DNA from: Rhodobacter sp.
GTDB lineage: Bacteria > Pseudomonadota > Alphaproteobacteria > Rhodobacterales > Rhodobacteraceae
Length of the DNA: 64,000 bases
Assembly (NCBI GenBank): GCA_027484145.1
Contig: JAIXUH010000007.1
Span: 1-64,000 of the forward strand
Reading direction: 5' to 3'
Shown: in pieces, positions 18,790 through 26,496 of the stretch
How the letters are laid out: each line of letters begins with the position of its first letter
Numbering within the stretch: the first letter of the stretch is position 1
Made by a program: the position numbers and the translations under genes
Notes under the pieces: generated by a model
What the model saw: the letters and a program-made list of their open reading frames with translations, nothing else
Databases searched by the model: none
Told to the model about the DNA's origin: nothing

Positions 18790-19659
18790 ATGCGCTATAC
18801 CTCATTGACCGAGTTTCTGACCACGGCCAAGCCTGCCCTTGCCAAGGGTCCGGTTGCTCTTGTGATGGCCGAGGATGACGTCGAGGTGGACACCACCCTG
18901 CGCCACCATCAGACGGCGGGGTTTCGCGAGGTTGTGCTGCTGGCCCCGCCCGAGATTGTGCTGCCGGAAAAGATCGACGCAACCGTGCATCGGGTGAACC
19001 ATGACGTGCATGCCGAAGGCGCGCTGGTTGACGCAGTCAACCGGGTGATCGAGGCCGCGCCCGGCATCTGGCTGTTTTACTGCTACAACGCCGAGTATCT
19101 GTTCCACCCGTTTTGCGAAACGCGCAACGTCCGCGAACTGGTGGCCTTTCACACCGAAGAGCGGCGCGAGGCGCTGCTGACCTATGTCATCGACCTCTAT
19201 GCCGGGGATCTGAACCAGCACCCCAATGCGGTATCGCTGGAAGATGCGCATCTGGACAAGTCGGGCTATTACGCGCTTGGCCGCCCGGATGTCGCCAATC
19301 ACAATCATCCGCGCGAACGCCAGCTTGAGTTCTTTGGCGGCCTGCGGTGGCGGTTCGAAGAGCACGTCTTTCCCCATCGCCGCAAGATTGACCGCATCTG
19401 CCTGTTCCGCACCAAGCCGGGCCTGAAGCTGCGCGCCGATTACACGCTGTCGGATGAAGAGATGAACACCTATGCCTGCCCGTGGCACAACAACATTACC
19501 ACGGCCTTGGCGTCATTTCGCACCGCCAAGGCCCTGCGCACCAACCCCGGTTCGCGGTTTGACATCCGCGATTTCCGCTGGCGCAATTCGACGCCGTTTC
19601 AATGGCATTCGCAGCAGTTGATGGACCTTGGCCTTATGGAGCCGGGCCAGTGGTTCTGA
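18790..19659 (+). CDS. Glycosyltransferase family 2-like protein (Rhodobacterales type)
   Basis: 289 residues from MRYTSLTEFLTTAKPALAKG. An N-terminal alternating strand-helix region (VALVMAEDDVEVDTTLRHHQTAGFREVVLLAPPE) looks like the nucleotide-sugar-binding half of a GT2 fold; it continues with CYNAEYLFHPFCETRNVREL and LSDEEMNTYACPWHNNITTAL. No membrane segment is evident. I recognise the type as a widespread Rhodobacterales protein annotated glycosyltransferase; the acceptor and product are unknown. Start is uncertain: no strong ribosome site precedes 18790, and an in-frame ATG at 18745 exists. It converges on trpA. Confidence 0.65.
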   Translation: MRYTSLTEFLTTAKPALAKGPVALVMAEDDVEVDTTLRHHQTAGFREVVLLAPPEIVLPEKIDATVHRVNHDVHAEGALVDAVNRVIEAAPGIWLFYCYNAEYLFHPFCETRNVRELVAFHTEERREALLTYVIDLYAGDLNQHPNAVSLEDAHLDKSGYYALGRPDVANHNHPRERQLEFFGGLRWRFEEHVFPHRRKIDRICLFRTKPGLKLRADYTLSDEEMNTYACPWHNNITTALASFRTAKALRTNPGSRFDIRDFRWRNSTPFQWHSQQLMDLGLMEPGQWF

Positions 19660-19675
19660 CCCTACCGCGCGCGGT

Positions 19676-20467
19676 TCAGGCCGCGTGCGCGCCTGCCGCA
19701 AGGGCCGCGACATTCGCCAGCACTTCGGCCACGGGCTTGCCTTCGCCGATGTCTTTCACGATGGCAGACCCCACAACGCAGCCATCGGCCACGCCCGCAA
19801 TCGCTTTGGCCTGTTCCGGCTTTGTGATGCCAAAGCCCACGATCACCGGCAGGTCGGTGCTCGCCTTGATCCGCGCCACTTCGGGGGCCACGTCCCCGGC
19901 CTGCGCCGCAGCAGCGCCCGTGATTCCCGTGATCGACACGTAATAGACAAAGCCGCTGGTGTTCTGCAGCACCTTGGGCAGACGCTTGGCATCAGTTGTC
20001 GGCGTGGCAAGACGGATGAAGTTCAGCCCGGCCTTTTGCGCGGGGATGCACAATTCGCTGTCCTCTTCCGGCGGCAGGTCAACGACGATCAGACCGTCAA
20101 TCCCCGCCGCAACTGCATCGGCCAGAAACAGGTCCACGCCGCGCGAATAAATCGGGTTGTAATAGCCCATCATCACGATCGGCGTCACCGCGTCATCCTT
20201 GCGGAAGTCACGGACCATTTGCAGTGTCTTTTCCAGCGTCTGCCCGCCTTCCAGCGCGCGTTGCCCTGCCAGTTGAATGGTCGAGCCATCGGCCATCGGG
20301 TCGGTGAAGGGCATGCCCAACTCGATGATATCCACGCCCGCCGCAGGCAGGCCCTTCATCACCGCAAGCGAGGTGGCAACATCCGGATCACCCGCCATGA
20401 TGTAGGACACGAACGCCTTCTTTCCCTGCGAACGCAGCCGCGCGAAGGTGTCGTCAATTCTGGTCAT
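19676..20467 (-). CDS. trpA: Tryptophan synthase alpha subunit
   Basis: Cleaves indole-3-glycerol phosphate to indole and glyceraldehyde 3-phosphate and channels indole to TrpB. 263 residues from [20 protein letters not shown]. Landmarks: YIMAGDPD, the catalytic glutamate in [15 protein letters not shown], the catalytic aspartate in [22 protein letters not shown] and [13 protein letters not shown] with GSAIVKDI (phosphate site). trpB is not in the window; trpA here has no same-strand partner close by, as it is followed by a converging gene and preceded by a VOC gene ending 81 bases upstream. Confidence 0.97.
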   Translation of the reverse strand: MTRIDDTFARLRSQGKKAFVSYIMAGDPDVATSLAVMKGLPAAGVDIIELGMPFTDPMADGSTIQLAGQRALEGGQTLEKTLQMVRDFRKDDAVTPIVMMGYYNPIYSRGVDLFLADAVAAGIDGLIVVDLPPEEDSELCIPAQKAGLNFIRLATPTTDAKRLPKVLQNTSGFVYYVSITGITGAAAAQAGDVAPEVARIKASTDLPVIVGFGITKPEQAKAIAGVADGCVVGSAIVKDIGEGKPVAEVLANVAALAAGAHAA

Positions 20468-20548
20468 GGCGTGATCTTTCCGTCCCTGTGATATCGTCCC
20501 GACGCATCGCACGGGACCGCAGGGAAAATCAATGGCGCAGGTGACGGA

Positions 20549-20962
20549 TCATGCCTCAGGGCCCGGCGTCGTCACCATCCATGATGTGCCAAAGCGGTCT
20601 GTCAGCATCCCGAAGCCCGTGGCCCAGAATGTGGCCCCATAGGGCATCAGGACGGTGCCCCCTGCGGCAAGGGCATCAAACACCCGCTGACCGCTGGCCA
20701 CGTCAGGCACGGTATGGCTGATCGTGACGCTGGCCTGCGGCACACCTTCCATACCGGGCGGATAGTCCGAGGCCATCAGCACCCGCCCATCCACGGTGAA
20801 AGACGCATGCATCACCAGATAGGATACAGCCATTTCGGGCGAGGGATCAGGCGCCTCGGAATACCGCATCATCATCATGTCCGTCGCCCCGAACAGTGCG
20901 GCATAGGCCGCCATCGCCTCGGCGCAGTTGCCCTGAAAGTGCAGATAGGGATCAAAAGCCAT
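20549..20962 (-). CDS. VOC-family (PhnB-like) protein
   Basis: 137 residues beginning MAFDPYLHFQGNCAEAMAAYA. The PhnB/3-demethylubiquinone-methyltransferase-like glyoxalase-fold family is recognised from FQGNCAEAMAAYAALFG, the internal HASFTVDGRVLMASDYP and the C-terminal FWATGFGMLTDRFGTSWMV. Despite the family name these are small dimeric vicinal-oxygen-chelate proteins of mostly unknown function. An AGGAGG site lies five bases before the ATG at 20962, which is therefore preferred over the ATG at 20965. Confidence 0.82.
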   Translation of the reverse strand: MAFDPYLHFQGNCAEAMAAYAALFGATDMMMMRYSEAPDPSPEMAVSYLVMHASFTVDGRVLMASDYPPGMEGVPQASVTISHTVPDVASGQRVFDALAAGGTVLMPYGATFWATGFGMLTDRFGTSWMVTTPGPEA

Positions 20963-21015
20963 CATCACCTCCTTTGTTTTGCCGATGATGGACCAAGAAG
21001 TGAGTCGGGCATAGC

Positions 21016-21044
21016 TTGATAACCCGCCCTGCCCCGCATAGAAG
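21016..21044 (+). promoter_or_regulatory. Possible promoter of ychF
   Basis: TTGATA - 17 bases - TAGAAG, with the -10 box 26 bases before the ATG of ychF. Read by eye. Confidence 0.35.
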
Positions 21045-21070
21045 CGGCGCGTTCGCCAAGGGAGAGTCCG

Positions 21071-22168
21071 ATGGGTTTCAAGATGGGTATCGTGGGTCTG
21101 CCGAATGTCGGCAAGTCGACCCTGTTCAACGCGCTGACCCGCACCGCCGCCGCGCAGGCCGCGAACTTTCCCTTCTGCACGATCGAGCCGAACGTGGGCG
21201 AAGTGGCCGTGCCTGATGCGCGGCTGGACAAACTCGCCGCCATTGCAGGCAGCAAGCAGATCATCCCCACCCGGATGACCTTTGTCGACATCGCCGGTCT
21301 GGTGCGGGGCGCGTCAAAGGGTGAGGGCTTGGGCAACCAGTTCCTCGCCAACATCCGCGAATGCGACGCCATCGCCCATGTGCTGCGCTGCTTTGAAGAC
21401 GGCGACATCACTCATGTCGAGGGCCGCATCGACCCCGTGGCCGATGCCGAGACCATCGAGACGGAACTGATGCTGGCCGATCTGGAATCGATCGAGCGCC
21501 GCCTTGCCAACCTCGCCAAAAAGCTGCGCGGCGGCGATCAGGACACGCTGGATCAAGACCGCCTGCTGAAAGCCGCCCTTGCCGCGCTCAGCGACGGCAA
21601 ACCCGCCCGCACGGTGAAGATCGCGGCCGAGGATGACCGGCAGTGGCGGATGCTGCAGCTTTTGACCGCAAAGCCGGTGCTGTTCGTCTGCAACGTCGAG
21701 GAATCCTGCGCCGCCAACGGCAACAGCCAATCCGCCCGCGTGGCCGAGATGGCCGCCAAACAAGGCGCGGCATCGGTGGTCATCTCGGCCCGGATCGAGG
21801 AGGAAATCTCGCAACTCGCCGCCGATGAGGCCGCGATGTTTTTGGAGGAGATGGGCCTGCAGGAACCGGGGCTGGACCGCCTGATCAAGGCGGGCTACGC
21901 GCTGCTGGGCCTGCGGACCTATTTCACCGTCGGCCCCAAGGAGGCCCGCGCCTGGACGATCGAGGCGGGTTGGCTGGCCCCCCGCGCGGCAGGCGTGATC
22001 CACGGCGATTTCGAGAAAGGCTTCATCCGGTCGGAAACCATCGCCTATGAGGACTATATCGCCGGAAATGGCGAGGTGGGGGCCAAGGAAGCCGGCAAGT
22101 TCCGCGTCGAGGGCAAGACCTATGAGGTCAAGGACGGCGACGTGCTGCACTTCCTGTTCTCGGGCTGA
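21071..22168 (+). CDS. ychF: Redox-regulated ATPase YchF (Obg-like)
   Basis: Obg-family P-loop NTPase that prefers ATP and associates with ribosomes. 365 residues. G1 motif GLPNVGKST at residues 9-17, then the switch region NFPFCTIEPNVG, G3 DIAGLVRGASKGEGLGN, a coiled-coil insertion (about 130-200) and a C-terminal TGS-like domain (TYFTVGPKEARAWTIEAG to KDGDVLHFLFSG). GGGAGAG precedes the ATG. A TGTCCC/GGGACA hairpin element begins right after the stop codon. Confidence 0.97.
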   Translation: MGFKMGIVGLPNVGKSTLFNALTRTAAAQAANFPFCTIEPNVGEVAVPDARLDKLAAIAGSKQIIPTRMTFVDIAGLVRGASKGEGLGNQFLANIRECDAIAHVLRCFEDGDITHVEGRIDPVADAETIETELMLADLESIERRLANLAKKLRGGDQDTLDQDRLLKAALAALSDGKPARTVKIAAEDDRQWRMLQLLTAKPVLFVCNVEESCAANGNSQSARVAEMAAKQGAASVVISARIEEEISQLAADEAAMFLEEMGLQEPGLDRLIKAGYALLGLRTYFTVGPKEARAWTIEAGWLAPRAAGVIHGDFEKGFIRSETIAYEDYIAGNGEVGAKEAGKFRVEGKTYEVKDGDVLHFLFSG

Positions 22169-22185
22169 TGTCCCTGCGTGGGACA
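22169..22185. repeat. TGTCCC-TGCGT-GGGACA palindromic element, copy 2
   Basis: Identical over 17 bases to 4939-4955. It starts immediately after the ychF stop codon and so probably lies at the 3' end of its message. Followed by CCTTTCC rather than a true T run. Confidence 0.6.
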
Positions 22186-22272
22186 CCTTTCCTATCGTTT
22201 TGAAACAATCGGTTACGGTTTCGGATTAACCGTTTGTTGATGATTGGGGCGGATGGCGGCCCCACACCCTCT

Positions 22273-22293
22273 CCCTCCCCACAAGGGGTAGGG
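22273..22293. repeat. CCCTCCCC-ACAA-GGGGTAGGG hairpin repeat
   Basis: Near-palindrome with one bulged T in the 197-base gap between the converging ychF and HTH-TPR genes. Sequences of this CCCTCCCC-ACAAGGGG kind are common short intergenic repeats in high-GC proteobacteria; only one copy is seen in this window. Confidence 0.4.
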
Positions 22294-22365
22294 AAGCGCG
22301 CTTGGGCAGCGTTAAGCGGATCTGGCCGCGTCGATCAGGGCCTTCAGGCGGTCACATTCGGCAAG

Positions 22366-23070
22366 TTAATGGTAGTTGCCGTCTTCCGAGAACACTTCGC
22401 GCGCGAGGGCGAGATGATGGCGGGCGGTGTCCAGATGGGTTGCGTTTGGCGTCAGCGCGTGCCGCGCAAGGGCGAGGTCGGCAAGGTTCCATTGGGTTTG
22501 CGCCCAAAAGAAAGGGACAATCTCGCGGGTCCGCTGTATCAGGGAAGCAGCAAACGCCGACGCCGCATCCTCGACAATCGCAAAGTCGCCTGCAACCTCT
22601 CCCAGCCAACGCAATGCGAAACCAAGATTGTTCTGCGACGCTGCCCATTCCATCGGCGCAGCCTTTTGCGTGCGGACGGTGAGAGCGGCGAAGTGTGCAT
22701 CCATAGCCTGTCGCAGTAGCGCGGGGTCGGCACAGTGTTTGCCAAGGTATTGCAAGGCGACACCAAGGTTGTTTTGCGATGTAGCCCATTCATTTGGCGC
22801 CGTCTGAGACGTATACACGGTGAGGGTGGCACGATGAGCCTCGACAGCCCATTGCATCAGGTCAGCGTCATCGGTCCGGTGACCGAGTTCTTGAAGGGCA
22901 GTCCCAAGGTTGTTCTGCGCCATTGCCCAGTCCAGCGGCCCAACATTTTTTGTCCAGACTTGAAGGCACGCCCGATGGGCATTGATTGCCTGTGAAAGCA
23001 AGCTGTAGTCGGCGTTGCGTATGCCAAGTTCACTTAGGGCGCTGCCTAAGTTGGTTTGGAAAATTGCCCA
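22366..23070 (-). repeat. Five tandem 141-bp repeat units (TPR array)
   Basis: The 3' part of the HTH-TPR gene consists of five units of exactly 141 bp (47 codons; the last includes the stop codon), 705 bp in all. In the protein each unit opens WAxxQxNLG-AL. At DNA level the segment CAAGGTTGTTCTGCG or a close variant recurs at 22623, 22764, 22905 and 23046. Confidence 0.9.
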
Positions 23071-24018
23071 GTCATGCGGATTGCGTTGACGCGGGGTGAT
23101 GGTTAGAGCTTTTTCAAAGGCGTTGCGGGCGCGGGTCAGGTGGCCGCCGCCGGATTGCGTTTCGCCGATAGCGCGGTGGCAGTTGCCGAGGTCGTTCAGG
23201 GCAGCTGCAATCTGTAGCCGCTTGGCACGATCAAGGTTGATGCGGGCAAGTTCGAGGGCGAGAGCAAGATCGAAGGGGTCGCCCAGCCGTTCACCTTGCT
23301 CACGCGTTTGAATGACTAGGTTCTGAATGGCATTGAACAAACCGCCCGGCGGGGCCGACGCACGTAGGCGGGCGATCAGGCGTTTCGCGGCGGTGGCGGG
23401 GTTGTTGCGCAGGCGGTCCTGTTTCAGGGCGGCCTCGTGCAGCCCTTCCAGTTCCGCCTCTTTCGCCTTGATCGCAGCATCCAATGCCTCGCCCGCCTCC
23501 TCTCGCAGGCCCTGATCGTTCAGGTCGGCCACGCGGCGCAGGATGGCGGCGAGGCGGTCATCAAGGTTGTGCAGGCGGTCGAGTTCGGCGCGCATGTCGG
23601 CCGCCGTCTGCAGGGCGTTGCGCAGGCCGGTGTAGGCGGTGGACAGGTCGAGAAACCTGCCACCCGCGAATTCATAGGCAAGTGCGATCACCAAAGCCTC
23701 GGCCTGCGGGGCGGCAGGGTCGGCATCGTTGCGGCGGATCAGGTTTTCAGCGACGCGGTCCTCTCGCGTCACCTCATCTTCCTGTGCGGGTGCAAAAAGG
23801 AGCGGGCGCGTGACGGATTCCGGCAGGTCGAGGACGCGCGCAAGGTTGCCGATGGTGAGCGCGGACAGTGGCCGTTTGCCGTTTTCGATCTGGCTGACAT
23901 AGCCTTTGCGTTCGGGATTGTTGAGGGCGGTCTGGGCAAGGGCTTCCAACGTCCAGCCCTTGCGGACACGCGCCTCGCGCACGTGGTTGCCAAACTCCCT
24001 CAGACCCTGCGGTGTCAC
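22366..24018 (-). CDS. XRE-type HTH protein fused to a tetratricopeptide repeat array
   Basis: 550 residues from a GTG start (VTPQGLREFGNHVREARVRKG). Residues about 5-65 form an XRE/Cro-type helix-turn-helix (LEALAQTAL ... KGYVSQIENGKRPLSALTIGNLARVLDLPE). A helical middle region with a probable coiled coil (DEALDAAIKAKEAELEGLHEAALK-like) follows. From about residue 265 come TPR units, the last five exactly 47 residues long, with the motif WA-xx-QNNLG-AL-xx-LG. Arrays of this WAxxQNNLG type often accompany CHAT or STAND proteins, but no effector domain is fused here. Probably a ligand- or partner-sensing repressor. The base composition looks lower in GC than the neighbours. The start is uncertain because the ORF continues upstream. 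Confidence 0.75.
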   Translation of the reverse strand: MTPQGLREFGNHVREARVRKGWTLEALAQTALNNPERKGYVSQIENGKRPLSALTIGNLARVLDLPESVTRPLLFAPAQEDEVTREDRVAENLIRRNDADPAAPQAEALVIALAYEFAGGRFLDLSTAYTGLRNALQTAADMRAELDRLHNLDDRLAAILRRVADLNDQGLREEAGEALDAAIKAKEAELEGLHEAALKQDRLRNNPATAAKRLIARLRASAPPGGLFNAIQNLVIQTREQGERLGDPFDLALALELARINLDRAKRLQIAAALNDLGNCHRAIGETQSGGGHLTRARNAFEKALTITPRQRNPHDWAIFQTNLGSALSELGIRNADYSLLSQAINAHRACLQVWTKNVGPLDWAMAQNNLGTALQELGHRTDDADLMQWAVEAHRATLTVYTSQTAPNEWATSQNNLGVALQYLGKHCADPALLRQAMDAHFAALTVRTQKAAPMEWAASQNNLGFALRWLGEVAGDFAIVEDAASAFAASLIQRTREIVPFFWAQTQWNLADLALARHALTPNATHLDTARHHLALAREVFSEDGNYH

Positions 24019-24162
24019 TATGTGTAACCTTTGATCTACTGCCTGACTCTTTGTGTCATCCGGGTGGTCCTGACCAGACCTGCCCGACCGCGTAAATTTG
24101 GGATTGTCGCGACACGACCTCAACTTAGGCGGGCCCGCTGCATCATCGCAAAGGAAAAATCG

Positions 24163-24336
24163 ATGACGTGGCTGAATGTGCTTCTGGACGGACTGAATGC
24201 AATCCTGTGGCTGGGAACGGCACAGGGGATCAACGCGCTGCTTGCGCTGACCTGTGTGTTGGCGGCGATGGGGGCGTCGCCGCGGGTGATCTTGTGGCTG
24301 ACCGCGCTTTTGCATGTGGTCTTGATGGGCCTGTGA
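24163..24336 (+). CDS. 57-residue membrane peptide of unknown function
   Basis: MTWLNVLLDGLNAILWLGT opens a peptide with two hydrophobic segments (about residues 4-35 and 39-56) and almost no charged residues. AAGGA lies eight bases before the ATG. It is divergent from the HTH-TPR gene (144 bases between starts), which may regulate it. I recognise no family. It resembles small hydrophobic stress or toxin-like peptides only in general composition. Confidence 0.5.
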   Translation: MTWLNVLLDGLNAILWLGTAQGINALLALTCVLAAMGASPRVILWLTALLHVVLMGL

Positions 24337-24426
24337 CGGCGTGATCCGCGCGTTGTGCAAAGCGGAGGGATAGGTGCGCCTTTCCCTCTTGCCGCCCCTG
24401 CGCGGGTTGTTTAAATGAGGGTTGTC

Positions 24427-24516
24427 GGAAGCGTGGCTGAGAGGCCGAAAGCACTCGGTTGCTAACTGAGCGTAGGGGGAACCCTACCGTGGGTTCGAAT
24501 CCCACCGCTTCCGCCA
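24427..24516 (+). tRNA. tRNA-Ser (anticodon GCT)
   Basis: 90 bases including an encoded CCA. Acceptor stem GGAAGCG/CGCTTCC, anticodon stem CTCGG/CTGAG around loop TTGCTAA with anticodon GCT at 24461-24463, long class II variable arm CGTAGGGGGAACCCTACC, T arm GTGGG-TTCGAAT-CCCAC. Reads AGC/AGT serine codons. Confidence 0.97.
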
Positions 24517-24690
24517 CACTCCCTTGCGATGAGCGTTGAACTGGCTGGCGTGACGCGTGTTGCGGTGGCTACCGGTGGGCGCGGGTCAGTTGCGGCATGG
24601 GTCAGGGCCGGGGGCGCGCCTCTTTCATCCTCCCGTCTGGTCGGCAGGCATGGTATCAGCGGGCCAGGGGAGCGGGGCTTTGGGGGCATC

Positions 24691-26496
24691 ATGGCGGGCA
24701 TGTTCAAATCCCTGATCGGGGGCGCCTTGCTGGCGGGCGTGGTGCTGTTTGGCCTTGTGGTCGAGCGGATGGCCACCCGCAATGCATTGGCCGACGGGCT
24801 GGACCGGGCCGAGACGACCCTGCGCCAGACGCTGAACGGGCTTGAGGGGCATTTGCGGCGGTTCGAGGCCTTGCCCGCCCTTCTGGCGCGGAACCAGAGC
24901 GTTCGCGACGTGCTGGCTGCGCCCGATGACCCGGCCCGCCTTGCGGCGATGAACGCGTGGCTGGCCGAGACGAATGCGCTGATCGAGGCGTCGGACCTGT
25001 ATCTGATCGATCTGGCGGGCACCACGATCGCCGCCTCGAACCATGCGCGCAGTGACAGCTTTGTGGGCCAGAACTTTTCGTACCGGTCCTATTTCACCGA
25101 GGCGCGTGACGGGCGATCGGGGCATTTCTTCGCGCTTGGCACCACCTCGGGCGTGCGGGGGTATTACTTTGCCTCGCCGGTGCAGGATGAGGGCGGGCAG
25201 ATCGTCGGGGTGCTGGCCCTGAAGATCGGGGTGGATGAGATCGAAGCCGCGTGGCGCGCCCGTGACTACCGCATCCTTGTCAGCGATCCGGACGGGATCG
25301 TGTTCATGTCAACCGATCCGGGGTGGCTGTACCACGGGCTGTTGCCGCTGGCCCCGGACCAGTTGGCGCGGATCACGGCGTCACGGCGCTATGCCGATGC
25401 CACGCTGAGCGCGCTGCAGGTCCAGCGGACCACCACGGGCGGCGTGCAACTGATGCGGCTGGCCGATGCGGACGGGTCGGCGCATGAGTATATCGCGACC
25501 GAGCGGGCAATGCCGCAGGCGCGCTGGACGGTGCGGGTGCTGCTGGATACCGCGCCGATCCGGGCGCAGGCGCGGCTGGTGGTGCTGGCCTTTGCGCTGC
25601 TTTTGACCGTCGCGCTGTTGCTGGGCTGGACGGTGCTGCAGCGCCGCGCGCGGCTGGCCGAGCGGCTGGCCATTCAGGCGGCGGCGCAATCAGATCTGGA
25701 GCGACAGGTGGCGGAACGGACGGCCGACCTGACCCGCGCCAACGACGACCTGCACCGCATGCAGGCCGATCTGGTGCAGGCGGGCAAACTGGCCGCGCTG
25801 GGGCAGATGTCGGCCGCGCTGAGCCATGAGATCAACCAGCCTCTAGCGGCCGCGCGCAACTATGCGGAAAGCACGGGGTTGTTGATCGACCGCAACGATC
25901 TGCCGCGCGCCAAGGAAAACGTGGGGCAGATTCTGACGCTGATCGACCGGATGGCCGCGATTGCCCGCCATTTGCGCAACGTGGCCCGCAAGCCCAATGA
26001 GCCGTTGAAGGCGGTTGATCTGCGCGCCGTGGTCGCCGACTCGGTCGTTATCGCGCGAACCCGGCTGGATGCGGCCGATGCCACGGTCTCGCTGGCGCTG
26101 CCCGATGATCTGCCACCGGTACAGGGCGGGCCGGTGCGCCTGCAGCAGGTGATCGTCAACGTGCTGTCGAACGCGGCCGATGCGGTGGAAGGCACGGCTG
26201 ACCGCCGCATCGCCATTTCGGCCCAAACGACGGCAGAGGATGAGATTACCCTTTTGATCCGCGACCATGGCCCCGGTGTGGCCCCGGCCATTGCCGACCG
26301 CATCTTTGACCCGTTCTTTACCACCAAGCAGGTGGGGTCCGGCCTTGGGCTGGGATTGTCGATCAGCTATAACATCATGAAGGATTTCGGCGGCGACCTG
26401 CGGCTGGCCAACCACCCCGACGGCGGCGCCGAATTCCGGCTGGTGCTGCGGCCCGCCCGTTCGCAGGCCCCGTCAAAGGCTTTGGCTGCGGAATGA
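24691..26496 (+). CDS. C4-dicarboxylate-type sensor histidine kinase (DctB-like)
   Basis: 601 residues. First transmembrane helix about 6-24; periplasmic double-Cache-type sensor region about 28-285 with the DctB-like NFSYRSYFTEARDGRSGHFF and GYYFASPV; second helix about 292-312 (VVLAFALLLTVALLLGW); a coiled linker; HisKA with phosphoacceptor H379 in ALSHEINQPLAAARNYAES; HATPase with NVLSNAADAVEG, DHGPGV and GSGLGLGLS. Predicted to sense a carboxylate outside and phosphorylate the adjacent regulator. The ATG at 24691 (MAGMFKSL) sits right before the first helix; the ORF upstream to 24529 looks non-coding. Its stop overlaps the next start (ATGA). Confidence 0.88.
   Translation: MAGMFKSLIGGALLAGVVLFGLVVERMATRNALADGLDRAETTLRQTLNGLEGHLRRFEALPALLARNQSVRDVLAAPDDPARLAAMNAWLAETNALIEASDLYLIDLAGTTIAASNHARSDSFVGQNFSYRSYFTEARDGRSGHFFALGTTSGVRGYYFASPVQDEGGQIVGVLALKIGVDEIEAAWRARDYRILVSDPDGIVFMSTDPGWLYHGLLPLAPDQLARITASRRYADATLSALQVQRTTTGGVQLMRLADADGSAHEYIATERAMPQARWTVRVLLDTAPIRAQARLVVLAFALLLTVALLLGWTVLQRRARLAERLAIQAAAQSDLERQVAERTADLTRANDDLHRMQADLVQAGKLAALGQMSAALSHEINQPLAAARNYAESTGLLIDRNDLPRAKENVGQILTLIDRMAAIARHLRNVARKPNEPLKAVDLRAVVADSVVIARTRLDAADATVSLALPDDLPPVQGGPVRLQQVIVNVLSNAADAVEGTADRRIAISAQTTAEDEITLLIRDHGPGVAPAIADRIFDPFFTTKQVGSGLGLGLSISYNIMKDFGGDLRLANHPDGGAEFRLVLRPARSQAPSKALAAE

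Noticed and set aside
22366-23070. CRISPR array
   Set aside because: The regular 141-bp periodicity is a coding TPR repeat (47 codons) without spacer-repeat structure.
24019-24360. N-terminal extension of the HTH-TPR ORF to 24360
   Set aside because: It has no recognisable sequence, is antisense to the small membrane peptide gene, and the HTH begins right after the GTG at 24018.
24427-24516. tRNA-Ser as an integration site for a mobile island
   Set aside because: No integrase and no second copy of the tRNA 3' end was seen; the odd HTH-TPR gene is on the 5' side of the tRNA, not the usual 3' side.
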